DNA of 10,630 nucleotides from the NCBI GenBank assembly GCA_900552325.1, contig URZG01000055.1, positions 1-10,630 of the forward strand, read 5' to 3'. Source of the DNA: an uncultured Porphyromonadaceae bacterium (GTDB taxonomy: Bacteria; Bacteroidota; Bacteroidia; Bacteroidales; Muribaculaceae). Positions 1 to 7,252 of the stretch are shown in pieces; the first letter of the stretch is position 1, and each line of letters begins with the position of its first letter. Made by a program: the position numbers and the translations under genes. A model generated the notes under the pieces. The model searched no databases, was not told the origin of the DNA, and saw only the letters and a program-made list of their open reading frames with translations.

Positions 1-3000
1 GGACTGCGACATAGCGGCCACCGCCTGGGCCACGGCTTTCATCTGCTTGCCGAATTTCGGGCCGAGTTTCTTGAAGTCGGGTTTGATGCGTTTCACAAGT
101 ATACCCTCGTCGGAGGCCACGAACTTCAGATCTTTCACATTGACTTCCGACAGGATCAGCGGTGCCATAGCCTCGATAGCCTGGCGCTGGCGGTCGGAAA
201 CGACAGGAATCATCAACGTCTGGAGCGGCTGACGCACCTTGATGTTGACCTTGCGGCGAAGCGAGAGCACCAGCGAAGTTATAACCTGGGCCAGACGCAT
301 ACGCTCTTCAAGATCCTTGTCGATAAGCGCCTCGTCTACGGCGGGGAAATCTGTAAGATGCACCGAACGCACCTCCTTACCCTCTTCCGCAGCCATCGGC
401 GCGGTAAGGTCCATGTAAAGTTTGTCGGCATAGAACGGCGAATAGGGCGCCATCAGTTGCGCTACAGTCACCAGACATGTATGGAGGGTCTGATAGGCAG
501 CCAGTTTGTCGTCGGACACGCCGCCGCCCCAGAAACGTTTGCGGTTGAGGCGCACATACCAGTTGGAGAGATTGTCGTTCACAAATTCGCTTATCTCGCG
601 GGCGCCACGGGTCAGATCATAATCGTCAAGAGCCGTCTGCACGTTCTTCACGAGAGTGTTCAGCAACGACAGGATCCAACGGTCGATTTCCGGACGTTCA
701 GCCACGGGAATCTGCGGCTCGGCTCCGGTAAAGCCGTCCACGTTGGCATAAAGCGCCAGGAAAGAATATGTGTTGTAGATTGTCGCGAAGAGTTTGCGTG
801 CCGACTCCTCTACGCCCTTGTTGTCGAATTTAAGATTATCCCAGGGGGAAGAGTTGGCTATCATATACCAGCGCACGGGATCGGAACCATAGGTTTCTAT
901 GGTATCGAACGGGTTCACGGCATTGCCGAGGCGTTTAGACATCTTGTTGCCGAACTTATCGAGCACCAGGCCGTTCGAGATCACGGCCTTATAGGCCACC
1001 GAATCGAAAATCATCGAGGCGATGGCATGCAGCGTGAAGAACCATCCGCGGGTCTGGTCCACACCTTCGGCAATAAAGTCGGCGGGATAAAGCTCGCCCG
1101 AGTCAAGCCCCTCCTTGTTCTCGAAAGGATAATGTATCTGGGCGTAAGGCATAGAGCCGGAGTCGAACCACACGTCGATAAGATCGGTCTCGCGATACAT
1201 CGGTGTGCCGTTGTCAGAAACCAGTACTATATCGTCAACGTACGGACGGTGGAAGTCCACTCGCTCATAGTTCTCGGCTGAATAATCGCCCGGAACGAAG
1301 CCTTTGGCCTTCAGAGGATTCTCTTTCATAACACCGGCGGCGACAGACTTCTCGATTTCATCGTAGAGCTGCGCGGCCGACTCTATGCATATCTCGGCTG
1401 AACCGTCTTCGGTACGCCAGATGGGGAGAGGAGTACCCCAATAACGGGAACGCGAAAGGTTCCAGTCCTGAAGGTTCTCCAGCCATTTGCCGAAACGGCC
1501 CGCGCCGGTGGCTGCCGGTTTCCATTTGATAGTCTCGTTGAGCTCCATCATACGCTCGCGGGCGGCAGTAGTACGGATAAACCAGCTGTCAAGCGGGTAA
1601 TAGAGCACCGGTTTGTCCGTGCGCCAGCAATGCGGATATGAGTGCACATGCTTCTCAATTTTGAAGACCAGGCCGTTGGCTTTAAGCCACATGCAGATCT
1701 CAACATCAAGAGTCTCGTCCTCCTCACTCTTCGCCGGGTCGTAAGCGTTCTTTACATATTTGCCCTGCCAGGGGGTGTATGCCTCGACGTCGACACTGTT
1801 CTTCACGAAATCCTCGTCAAGATCGGAAATCAGGAAGAAACGGCCGGTGAGGTCAACCATCGGACGCACGTTTCCGTCCTTGTCAATGAGGGTCAGCGGC
1901 GGTACGCCGTTCTGACGCGAAACACGAAGGTCATCTGCGCCGAACGTGCCTGCAATATGCACGATACCCGTACCGTCCTCGGTTGTCACATAGTCGCCCG
2001 GGATTACGCGGAAAGCACCTTCGCCCGGATTCATCCAGGGGATAAGCTGCTCGTATTTCATCCCTGTGAGGTCAGTGCCCTTTACTGTGGCCACAACCTC
2101 GAAAGGTATCAGTTTGTCTCCCTTGTTGTATGCGTCAAGAGCCATACCCTCAGCCTTGGGGTTGAAGTAAGACCACATACGTGCGGTAGCGAGTACCACG
2201 GTCTCAGGCTCGCCGGAATAGGGATTGTAAGTGCGCACGACCTTGTATTCGATATCGGGCCCGACGCAGAGCGCGGTATTCGAGGGGAGAGTCCACGGTG
2301 TGGTAGTCCATGCCAGGAAATATGCCTCGCCCCACCCTTTCATGTAATCGGCCGGTTCCGGTATACGGAACTGCGCAGTGCAGGTGGTGTCCTTTACATC
2401 GCGGTAACATCCCGGCTGGTTGAGTTCATGTGTGCTCAGACCGGTTCCGGCAGCCGGAGAGTAAGGCTGGATAGTATAGCCCTTGTAAAGGTATCCCTTT
2501 TTGTGAAGCTGCCCGAGAAGCCACCACACCGATTCGATATAACGGTTGTCGTAGGTTATATAGGGATTGTCAAGGTCAACCCAATATCCCATCATATCGG
2601 TGAGATTCGACCACTCTTTGGTGTATTTCATCACCTCGCGGCGGCAGGCGGCATTATAGTCGTCAACCGAAATTTTCTTTCCGATATCCTCCTTGGTGAT
2701 GCCGAGCGATTTCTCCACACCGAGTTCCACGGGAAGACCGTGCGTATCCCATCCGGCCTTGCGCTTTACGTGGAATCCCTTCATAGTCTTGTAGCGGCAC
2801 ACGATATCCTTGATGGTACGTGCCATTACGTGGTGGATGCCGGGCATACCGTTGGCCGAGGGAGGCCCCTCATAGAAAACAAACGAAGGGGAGCCCTCGC
2901 GCTCCTTCATACTCTGGCGGAAGAGATCCTGCTCACGCCATCTGGCGAGCACCTCTTTGTTGATATCTGAAAGATTGAATTTGTTGTATTCCGCGAATCT

Positions 3001-3003
3001 CAT
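1..3003 (-). CDS. ileS: Isoleucyl-tRNA synthetase, IleRS2-like, 3' end cut by window edge
   Basis: Cytoplasmic class I aminoacyl-tRNA synthetase that charges tRNA-Ile with isoleucine using ATP. The visible 1001 codons hold the Rossmann core with the first signature motif as G55-I-H-H58 instead of HIGH, the CP1 editing domain with the Thr-rich TTTPWT motif (T233-T238) and the GTGIVHIA...GADD hydrolytic segment (about residues 341-355), the second signature as KMSKR (687-691), and the anticodon-binding domain with NWYVRLNRKRFW (about 811-823). The KMSKR form and the NWYVRLNRKRFW block point to the eukaryote-like IleRS2 group. The start at 3003 (MRFAEYNKF) gives the N-terminus expected of the family. 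Family members are about 1130-1150 residues, so some 130-150 C-terminal residues lie off the left edge. No frameshift or internal stop was seen. The gene follows the nlpC gene by 48 bp and has its own -7 element. The identification is secure. Mupirocin resistance is inferred from the motif, not shown. Confidence 0.97.
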   Translation of the reverse strand, partial: MRFAEYNKFNLSDINKEVLARWREQDLFRQSMKEREGSPSFVFYEGPPSANGMPGIHHVMARTIKDIVCRYKTMKGFHVKRKAGWDTHGLPVELGVEKSLGITKEDIGKKISVDDYNAACRREVMKYTKEWSNLTDMMGYWVDLDNPYITYDNRYIESVWWLLGQLHKKGYLYKGYTIQPYSPAAGTGLSTHELNQPGCYRDVKDTTCTAQFRIPEPADYMKGWGEAYFLAWTTTPWTLPSNTALCVGPDIEYKVVRTYNPYSGEPETVVLATARMWSYFNPKAEGMALDAYNKGDKLIPFEVVATVKGTDLTGMKYEQLIPWMNPGEGAFRVIPGDYVTTEDGTGIVHIAGTFGADDLRVSRQNGVPPLTLIDKDGNVRPMVDLTGRFFLISDLDEDFVKNSVDVEAYTPWQGKYVKNAYDPAKSEEDETLDVEICMWLKANGLVFKIEKHVHSYPHCWRTDKPVLYYPLDSWFIRTTAARERMMELNETIKWKPAATGAGRFGKWLENLQDWNLSRSRYWGTPLPIWRTEDGSAEICIESAAQLYDEIEKSVAAGVMKENPLKAKGFVPGDYSAENYERVDFHRPYVDDIVLVSDNGTPMYRETDLIDVWFDSGSMPYAQIHYPFENKEGLDSGELYPADFIAEGVDQTRGWFFTLHAIASMIFDSVAYKAVISNGLVLDKFGNKMSKRLGNAVNPFDTIETYGSDPVRWYMIANSSPWDNLKFDNKGVEESARKLFATIYNTYSFLALYANVDGFTGAEPQIPVAERPEIDRWILSLLNTLVKNVQTALDDYDLTRGAREISEFVNDNLSNWYVRLNRKRFWGGGVSDDKLAAYQTLHTCLVTVAQLMAPYSPFYADKLYMDLTAPMAAEEGKEVRSVHLTDFPAVDEALIDKDLEERMRLAQVITSLVLSLRRKVNIKVRQPLQTLMIPVVSDRQRQAIEAMAPLILSEVNVKDLKFVASDEGILVKRIKPDFKKLGPKFGKQMKAVAQAVAAMSQS

Positions 3004-3034
3004 CGGGGTGATGTATGTTTATGTTATTTTACCG

Positions 3035-3042
3035 CAAAGGTA
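3035..3042 (-). promoter_or_regulatory. Bacteroidota -7 element (TACCTTTG) upstream of ileS
   Basis: Read on the minus strand, TACCTTTG matches the Bacteroides-type -7 consensus TAnnTTTG exactly. It lies 31 bp before the ileS start, which would give a leader of about 25 nt. No TTTG -33 element is visible at the usual 19-21 bp spacing. The promoter may therefore be weak or factor-dependent, with ileS also receiving read-through from the upstream operon. No intrinsic terminator is visible between the nlpC stop and this site. Confidence 0.5.
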
Positions 3043-3051
3043 AGAATTTTT

Positions 3052-4023
3052 TTAGTTAATTATGCCGTAAAGCGGCATTGAACTTACGGAGAGCGCCCTG
3101 ATCGTCTCGGGGGTAAGACGTCTCACCGACAACAGGTAAAGGGAGGCGTCATACCCCTCGCCTGGAAGCAAGGTATTCAGCCTTACCCTTCCGGCGCAAT
3201 GGAGTATGTTTCCGTTGCCGGCGTAGAAACCCACATGGGTCACCTTCCGTGTCGAGGAATTGCCGAAGAAAAGAAGATCACCGGGGAGCAGCCTGTTCAG
3301 AATATCCGCAGGTACACTTTCACCGGCCTTACGTTCGTAGATCAAGGTTCCGATCTTTGCCTGCTGCGATGCATCGCGAGGCAGAAGGATGCCGAAACGG
3401 TAGAACTGTGTCTGGGTAAAACCCGAACAATCGACGCCAAGCACCGAAGTACCGCCCCATAGATAGGGCGTGCCCATCATGGAATATCCGTTGGCCACCG
3501 CCTTCGACGGCGCGTCATCCGCTGCTTCATCAGCCCAGACAGAAAAAGGTTCCACAGCATCGTTACGGATATAACCCTCGCGTCCATCAGGCAGCTTGGC
3601 CTTGATGAAATCCGGATTCTCCGAATCGCCGGTCACTTCAAGAATGGCACCGGGGAGCACGTCGGCTACACGTTCTGACCATTTTTCCTGCGGATTGAAA
3701 TGGAGCCACTGACGGTCAGGAGATGTAACCACTACCCTTTCAGACTTACGCCACGCGTTCATGGCGGCATTGTCAAGCTCGCGCAGCGAGTTGCTCCTTA
3801 TGTGTCCCTTGTACCCCTCGGGGGTCTCCACATATATCCAGGAACCCTGACGCGAAAGCACTTTAAGAGGAGTACCGGTAACCACCTGCGACACCAGTTC
3901 GGAAGCATGGCCCGGCTTACCGCGCAGATTGGCCACCGAGACTGTCGGCAGTGCGTACTGCGCAGAAACCGTTGCTGCGGCCAACATCATCATCGCCGCT
4001 ATGGCAGCCTTGCGGATCCCCAT
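3052..4023 (-). CDS. Secreted SH3b-NlpC/P60 peptidoglycan endopeptidase
   Basis: Predicted exported cysteine peptidase that cuts peptide stems of peptidoglycan, by family analogy with YkfC-type gamma-D-glutamyl-L-diamino acid endopeptidases. Residues 1-21 form a signal peptide with likely cleavage after VSA-21. Two bacterial SH3-type regions follow (about 25-85 and 95-160). The C-terminal NlpC/P60 domain (about 172-305) carries the nucleophile Cys199 in DCSGF, the general-base His263 in THVGFY and the third polar residue His275 in ILHCAG. All three catalytic positions are therefore present. There is no lipobox, so the product is probably periplasmic and soluble. The length of 323 residues suits the family. 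The start is one base after the glmM stop, which argues for co-transcription and a link to wall metabolism. Exact bond specificity and any role in muropeptide recycling are inferred. Confidence 0.9.
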   Translation of the reverse strand: MGIRKAAIAAMMMLAAATVSAQYALPTVSVANLRGKPGHASELVSQVVTGTPLKVLSRQGSWIYVETPEGYKGHIRSNSLRELDNAAMNAWRKSERVVVTSPDRQWLHFNPQEKWSERVADVLPGAILEVTGDSENPDFIKAKLPDGREGYIRNDAVEPFSVWADEAADDAPSKAVANGYSMMGTPYLWGGTSVLGVDCSGFTQTQFYRFGILLPRDASQQAKIGTLIYERKAGESVPADILNRLLPGDLLFFGNSSTRKVTHVGFYAGNGNILHCAGRVRLNTLLPGEGYDASLYLLSVRRLTPETIRALSVSSMPLYGIIN

Positions 4024-4024
4024 A

Positions 4025-5413
4025 TCAGGCGAGCGATGCGATTACGTCCTTGATCTGGGCGGCCAGTTTCTCAGCCTCCTTCATAGTATGGGCCTCGGAG
4101 TATATCCTGATGATCGGCTCGGTGTTGGACTTGCGCAGATGTACCCACGATTCGGGGAAATCAATCTTCACACCGTCGATGTCGGTTATACGCTCGCCGG
4201 AAAATTTCTTTTTGACGGCGTCGAGAATGGCATCCACGTCGATCTCCTCGGTAAGCTGTATTTTGTTTTTGGCGATGGCGTAGGCCGGATAGCCGGCTTT
4301 CAGCTCACTTACCTTCTTGCCGCTCTTGGCAAGGAGGGTAAGGAACATTGCCACGCCCACGAGTGCGTCGCGGCCGTAATGGGCGGCGGGGTAGATCACG
4401 CCGCCATTCCCCTCGCCACCGATAACCGCACCGGTGCGTTTCATCTCGCTGACAACGTTCACCTCGCCCACGGCAGCGGCGGAATATGTGCAGCCATGTT
4501 TCTCGGTGACATCGCGCAAAGCACGGGAAGAACTGAGATTCGAAACGGTCGAACCGGGCGTGTGCGAAAGGATATAGTCGGCGACTGCCACAAGGGTGTA
4601 TTCCTCCACGAACATCTCGCCGTTCTCCATTACGATGGCAAGACGGTCCACGTCAGGATCCACAACGAAGCCCACATCGGCGCGACCCTCCTTCATGAGG
4701 TCGGCGATCTGGGTGAGATTTTCAGGTATGGGCTCAGGGGTATGGGCGAATCGGCCTGTTGCCTCGCAGTTGAGTTCGATGATGTTTTTCACTCCGAGCG
4801 CACGCAGAAGCTGCGGTATGGCGATACCGCCCACGGAGTTTACGGCATCTACAGCCACAGTGAAATCAGCCTTTGCGATGGCATCCGTATCCACCAGATC
4901 AAGAGCGAGCACCTCACGGATATGGCGCATGGTCCAGGTATCGTCATTATAGACCTTACCAAGTTTATCCACGGTGACGAACTCGAATTCTTCGGCCTCG
5001 GCGATACGGAGCACCTCTTTACCCTGCTTGTCATTGAGGAATTCACCGTCGGCGTTGAGAAGCTTCAGTGCGTTCCACTGCATGGGGTTGTGCGAGGCGG
5101 TGATGATAATGCCGCCTGCAGCACGGTTGCCGGTGACGGCGATCTCCGTGGTAGGAGTGGAGGCAAGACCGATGTTGACCACATCGAAGCCCATAGAGCA
5201 AAGGGTAGCGGTGACGATATCGCTCACCATCGGACCGGAGAGGCGTGCATCGCGCCCTACAACTATGATGTTCTCTTTTCCACCGACATTCTCCTTTTTG
5301 ATGAGAGTGGCGTATGCGGCGGTAAATTTCACGATATCCACGGGACTCAGCCCGTCGCCGGCATGGCCGCCGATTGTGCCGCGGATGCCGGATATAGACT
5401 TGATCAAGCTCAT
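4025..5413 (-). CDS. glmM: Phosphoglucosamine mutase of the alpha-D-phosphohexomutase family
   Basis: Cytoplasmic enzyme predicted to convert glucosamine-6-phosphate to glucosamine-1-phosphate, the step before UDP-GlcNAc for peptidoglycan and lipid A. All four family signatures are present: the phosphoserine loop TASHNP (catalytic Ser107), the metal-binding loop DPDVDR (252-257), the sugar-binding loop GEGNGG (333-338) and the C-terminal phosphate-binding loop RKSNTEP (427-433). The full length is 462 residues. The GEGNGG loop differs from the GEQSGH/GEMSGH loop of typical bacterial GlmM and resembles the archaeal-type mutases, so phosphomannomutase or phosphoglucomutase activity cannot be ruled out from sequence. 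The start (MSLIKSISGIRGT) sits 18 bp after the DUF4827 gene. Placement beside a peptidoglycan hydrolase favours the GlmM role. Confidence 0.88.
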   Translation of the reverse strand: MSLIKSISGIRGTIGGHAGDGLSPVDIVKFTAAYATLIKKENVGGKENIIVVGRDARLSGPMVSDIVTATLCSMGFDVVNIGLASTPTTEIAVTGNRAAGGIIITASHNPMQWNALKLLNADGEFLNDKQGKEVLRIAEAEEFEFVTVDKLGKVYNDDTWTMRHIREVLALDLVDTDAIAKADFTVAVDAVNSVGGIAIPQLLRALGVKNIIELNCEATGRFAHTPEPIPENLTQIADLMKEGRADVGFVVDPDVDRLAIVMENGEMFVEEYTLVAVADYILSHTPGSTVSNLSSSRALRDVTEKHGCTYSAAAVGEVNVVSEMKRTGAVIGGEGNGGVIYPAAHYGRDALVGVAMFLTLLAKSGKKVSELKAGYPAYAIAKNKIQLTEEIDVDAILDAVKKKFSGERITDIDGVKIDFPESWVHLRKSNTEPIIRIYSEAHTMKEAEKLAAQIKDVIASLA

Positions 5414-5431
5414 TTCAATCTATCTGTTTTT

Positions 5432-6016
5432 TTAATTACTTACAGCATTGTAATAACGCACGTTATAGAGGAACGGCACCACCTCGGCCATCTCGGAAGA
5501 GACACCGTACTGCGATTTGATCACAAGATTGACCTCGCAGTCCATCCCCAGGTACTGAAGCGGCATCTGCAGTCCTGACCCCCACTGGGCGGAGGAGGTC
5601 AGGGTGTAGTTGCCGTAACGGAAAGAGGCCGAGCCGAGAGCCACGTTCGTGGCATTTCCGCTCCCCTCGGGGAGTTCGCCCGAAGCGGCATAAAGACGCA
5701 GATTCCAGCGGGTAAAGCGGAAGTAGACCAGTTCGTCGTCCTCCACTTTCACATCCGATCCCGGATCCAGCACCTGCATGAACACGTTACCTTCCTCATC
5801 GAGCATATAATACGGAGCATCAGGACCGACCTCGAACTTATTGTCCGCCGGGATAGTGGTCTCAACTATATTGTTGGCCAGAAACGTGTTCACGGCCTTG
5901 TTCTCTTCGGTAAGCAGCTGCGCATAGCTTTTTTTCTCCTTACAGCCGGAAAGCGCCGCCAATGCAGCAACCGCGACAACACATACCGAAATTATCGAGA
6001 TATGTCTTTTCATCAT
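5432..6016 (-). CDS. DUF4827-family lipoprotein
   Basis: Small envelope protein of unknown function. I recognise it as DUF4827-like from the SYAQLLTEENKAVNTFL opening after the lipid anchor and from its position beside a DHH phosphoesterase, which is usual in Bacteroidales. Residues 1-24 are a lipoprotein signal peptide with lipobox LSGC, and Cys25 would be lipidated. A charged KEKK stretch follows. The rest (about 170 residues) looks like a compact, mostly beta soluble domain facing the periplasm or outside. I see no catalytic motif. The start is one of two adjacent Met codons (6016 or 6013). The gene begins 3 bp after the DHH gene stop and ends 18 bp before glmM, so it is in the middle of the operon. 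The family assignment is from memory of the sequence pattern. Confidence 0.82.
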   Translation of the reverse strand: MMKRHISIISVCVVAVAALAALSGCKEKKSYAQLLTEENKAVNTFLANNIVETTIPADNKFEVGPDAPYYMLDEEGNVFMQVLDPGSDVKVEDDELVYFRFTRWNLRLYAASGELPEGSGNATNVALGSASFRYGNYTLTSSAQWGSGLQMPLQYLGMDCEVNLVIKSQYGVSSEMAEVVPFLYNVRYYNAVSN

Positions 6017-6019
6017 AAT

Positions 6020-7045
6020 TTATTGTAAATATTCGTCATATAACGGCATCAGACGCATAAACTCGTCCACGCACTCCTGAAGAGTGCCGTAAAATTCACC
6101 GCCGGCGGCATTTTTATGGCCTCCGCCGTTGAAATGCCGTTCACAGATCACATTTACCGGGAAATCCCCCTTGGAACGTGTCGACACCTTAATATAATCG
6201 GATTCCTCACGGAGGAAAACCGAATATGTGATGTCGGGGCAGGTCAAAGGTCGGTTAACCAGATCCTCCGTGTCACCTTTCTGGTAACGGTGGGCGTTGA
6301 GTTCGTCCCTCGTAAGGGTTATTAACGCGGCATGGTGTTCGGGATATACCGAGAATTTCTCGCTCATGGCGTAACCGTTGAGACGCAGCCGGTCTGGGGT
6401 ATTGGTAAAATAAACCGAACGGTAAATCTCATCCTTGTCAATGCCGCGTTCGAGCAGCGATGCGATCGTGCGGTAGATCTGCGGTGAGTTGGACGCGTAT
6501 GAGAAATTTCCGGTATCGGTCATCATCCCCGTATAGAGGCATATGGCCACATCCGTGTCGATAAGATCCCCGCGTCCCATCCTGTCAAGCACGAGATATA
6601 CGAGAAGAGACGTCGAGGACGCCTCCGGATGGGAAATCATTATATCGGGAAAATCACCGGGAAAAAGATGATGGTCTATCATCACCTTCACAGCCGGCGA
6701 TCCGAGTACGGCCTGCTCCATCAGATCCACCCTTTTCGTATCATTATAGTCGAGGGCGAACACCATATCGGCGTCCTTGAGCATCTTTGTCGCCGGGCGT
6801 TCATAGCGGGAGAACGGCATGATATCAGCCGCTCCGGGGAGAAATGTGAGATATTTCGGTGGAGTGTCGGGGGTGATCACCTTCACGCTCTTTCCCGCAT
6901 TTTCAAGCGCGGCGGCAAGCCCGAGCGATGAACCCATGGCATCTCCGTCAGGCGAAAGATGACACGTAATCACCACTTTACGCACTCGCTGGAGCTCATG
7001 GCGAAGGCGCCCGATCGTATCTTTATTCAGTTTTACTTCATTCAT
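6020..7045 (-). CDS. DHH/DHHA1 phosphoesterase (NrnA-like nanoRNase/pAp phosphatase)
   Basis: Cytoplasmic metal-dependent phosphoesterase. Family members degrade short oligoribonucleotides, dephosphorylate pAp, or cleave cyclic dinucleotide products. All DHH motifs are present (numbering from the 7045 start): H29-L-S-P-D33-G-D35, D99 in ALDYND, the DHH triad D124-H-H126, and D177 in MTDTGNF. The C-terminal DHHA1 substrate-binding motif is GGGHKNAAGG (307-316). With 341 residues it matches stand-alone NrnA proteins, and it lacks the PAS/GGDEF and membrane parts of GdpP. The frame is open back to a TTG at 7090, but the promoter elements at 7095-7126 put the transcript start at about 7087-7090. 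The ATG at 7045 (MNEVKLNK) is therefore the better start, with a leader of about 40 nt. It is the first gene of the leftward operon. Which substrate is physiological cannot be told from sequence. Confidence 0.93.
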   Translation of the reverse strand: MNEVKLNKDTIGRLRHELQRVRKVVITCHLSPDGDAMGSSLGLAAALENAGKSVKVITPDTPPKYLTFLPGAADIMPFSRYERPATKMLKDADMVFALDYNDTKRVDLMEQAVLGSPAVKVMIDHHLFPGDFPDIMISHPEASSTSLLVYLVLDRMGRGDLIDTDVAICLYTGMMTDTGNFSYASNSPQIYRTIASLLERGIDKDEIYRSVYFTNTPDRLRLNGYAMSEKFSVYPEHHAALITLTRDELNAHRYQKGDTEDLVNRPLTCPDITYSVFLREESDYIKVSTRSKGDFPVNVICERHFNGGGHKNAAGGEFYGTLQECVDEFMRLMPLYDEYLQ

Positions 7046-7094
7046 ATTCAGTCGGTAGGCCACGTCGGCACGACAAGGCACCATAGTCAAGATG

Positions 7095-7126
7095 CAAAAT
7101 TACAAAATTCCCCGGAATTACACAAA
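7095..7126 (-). promoter_or_regulatory. Leftward Bacteroidota promoter for the DHH-DUF4827-glmM-nlpC operon
   Basis: On the minus strand there is a TTTG -33 element (7126-7123), a 20-bp spacer, and TAATTTTG (7102-7095), an exact TAnnTTTG -7 element. Both elements and the spacing match the primary sigma-factor promoter known from Bacteroides. Transcription would start near 7087-7090 and gives a leader of about 40 nt to the ATG at 7045. Confidence 0.72.
7106..7119. repeat. 14-bp inverted repeat centred in the promoter spacer
   Basis: Perfect 6-bp arms AATTCC and GGAATT separated by CC. The centre (between 7112 and 7113) is exactly the centre of the 20-bp spacer of the leftward promoter. This placement is that of an operator for a dimeric regulator, including MerR-type regulators that act inside spacers. 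A 6-bp palindrome can also arise by chance, so function is only suggested. Confidence 0.35.
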
Positions 7127-7202
7127 TGCGCTGCGGAGCACCCGATATTTTGAACATGACGCCTCCGCCTGATGTCTCTCCTCATCCGATTTTGATATAA
7201 TT

Positions 7203-7235
7203 TTTGCGCAGTCTCTCGGATTTTTGCTACTTTTG
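7203..7235 (+). promoter_or_regulatory. Rightward Bacteroidota promoter for the tsaC-like gene
   Basis: A TTTG -33 element (7203-7206), a 21-bp spacer and TACTTTTG (7228-7235), an exact TAnnTTTG -7 element. Transcription would begin at about 7241-7243, which leaves only about 10-12 nt before the ATG at 7253. That is a very short leader with no Shine-Dalgarno sequence. The site is back to back with the leftward promoter in the same 207-bp intergenic region. Confidence 0.68.
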
Positions 7236-7252
7236 CAGATAGAATCAACGAT

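Noticed and set aside
358..1281. Plus-strand open frame of 307 codons
   Set aside because: Antisense to the catalytic and anticodon-binding parts of ileS, with no family resemblance and His/Val-rich shadow composition.
1642..2970. Long plus-strand open frame (442 codons)
   Set aside because: It lies wholly opposite ileS, whose motifs are clear. The translation is rich in His, Val and Gly, shows no domain, and is a codon-bias shadow.
3029..3050. TTACC-GCAAA-GGTAA hairpin followed by a T run, terminator-like on the plus strand
   Set aside because: No plus-strand gene ends here. On the minus strand, where the genes run, the stem is not followed by T residues. The arms include the -7 element of ileS.
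3929..5578. Long plus-strand open frame (549 codons)
   Set aside because: It is antisense to glmM and runs over the ends of the two neighbouring genes. All four phosphohexomutase motifs are on the minus strand, and this frame has no recognisable domain.
7195..7206. TATAAT-like sequence upstream of tsaC
   Set aside because: Bacteroidota primary promoters do not use TATAAT. An exact TAnnTTTG with a TTTG -33 element at 21 bp lies just downstream and explains initiation better.
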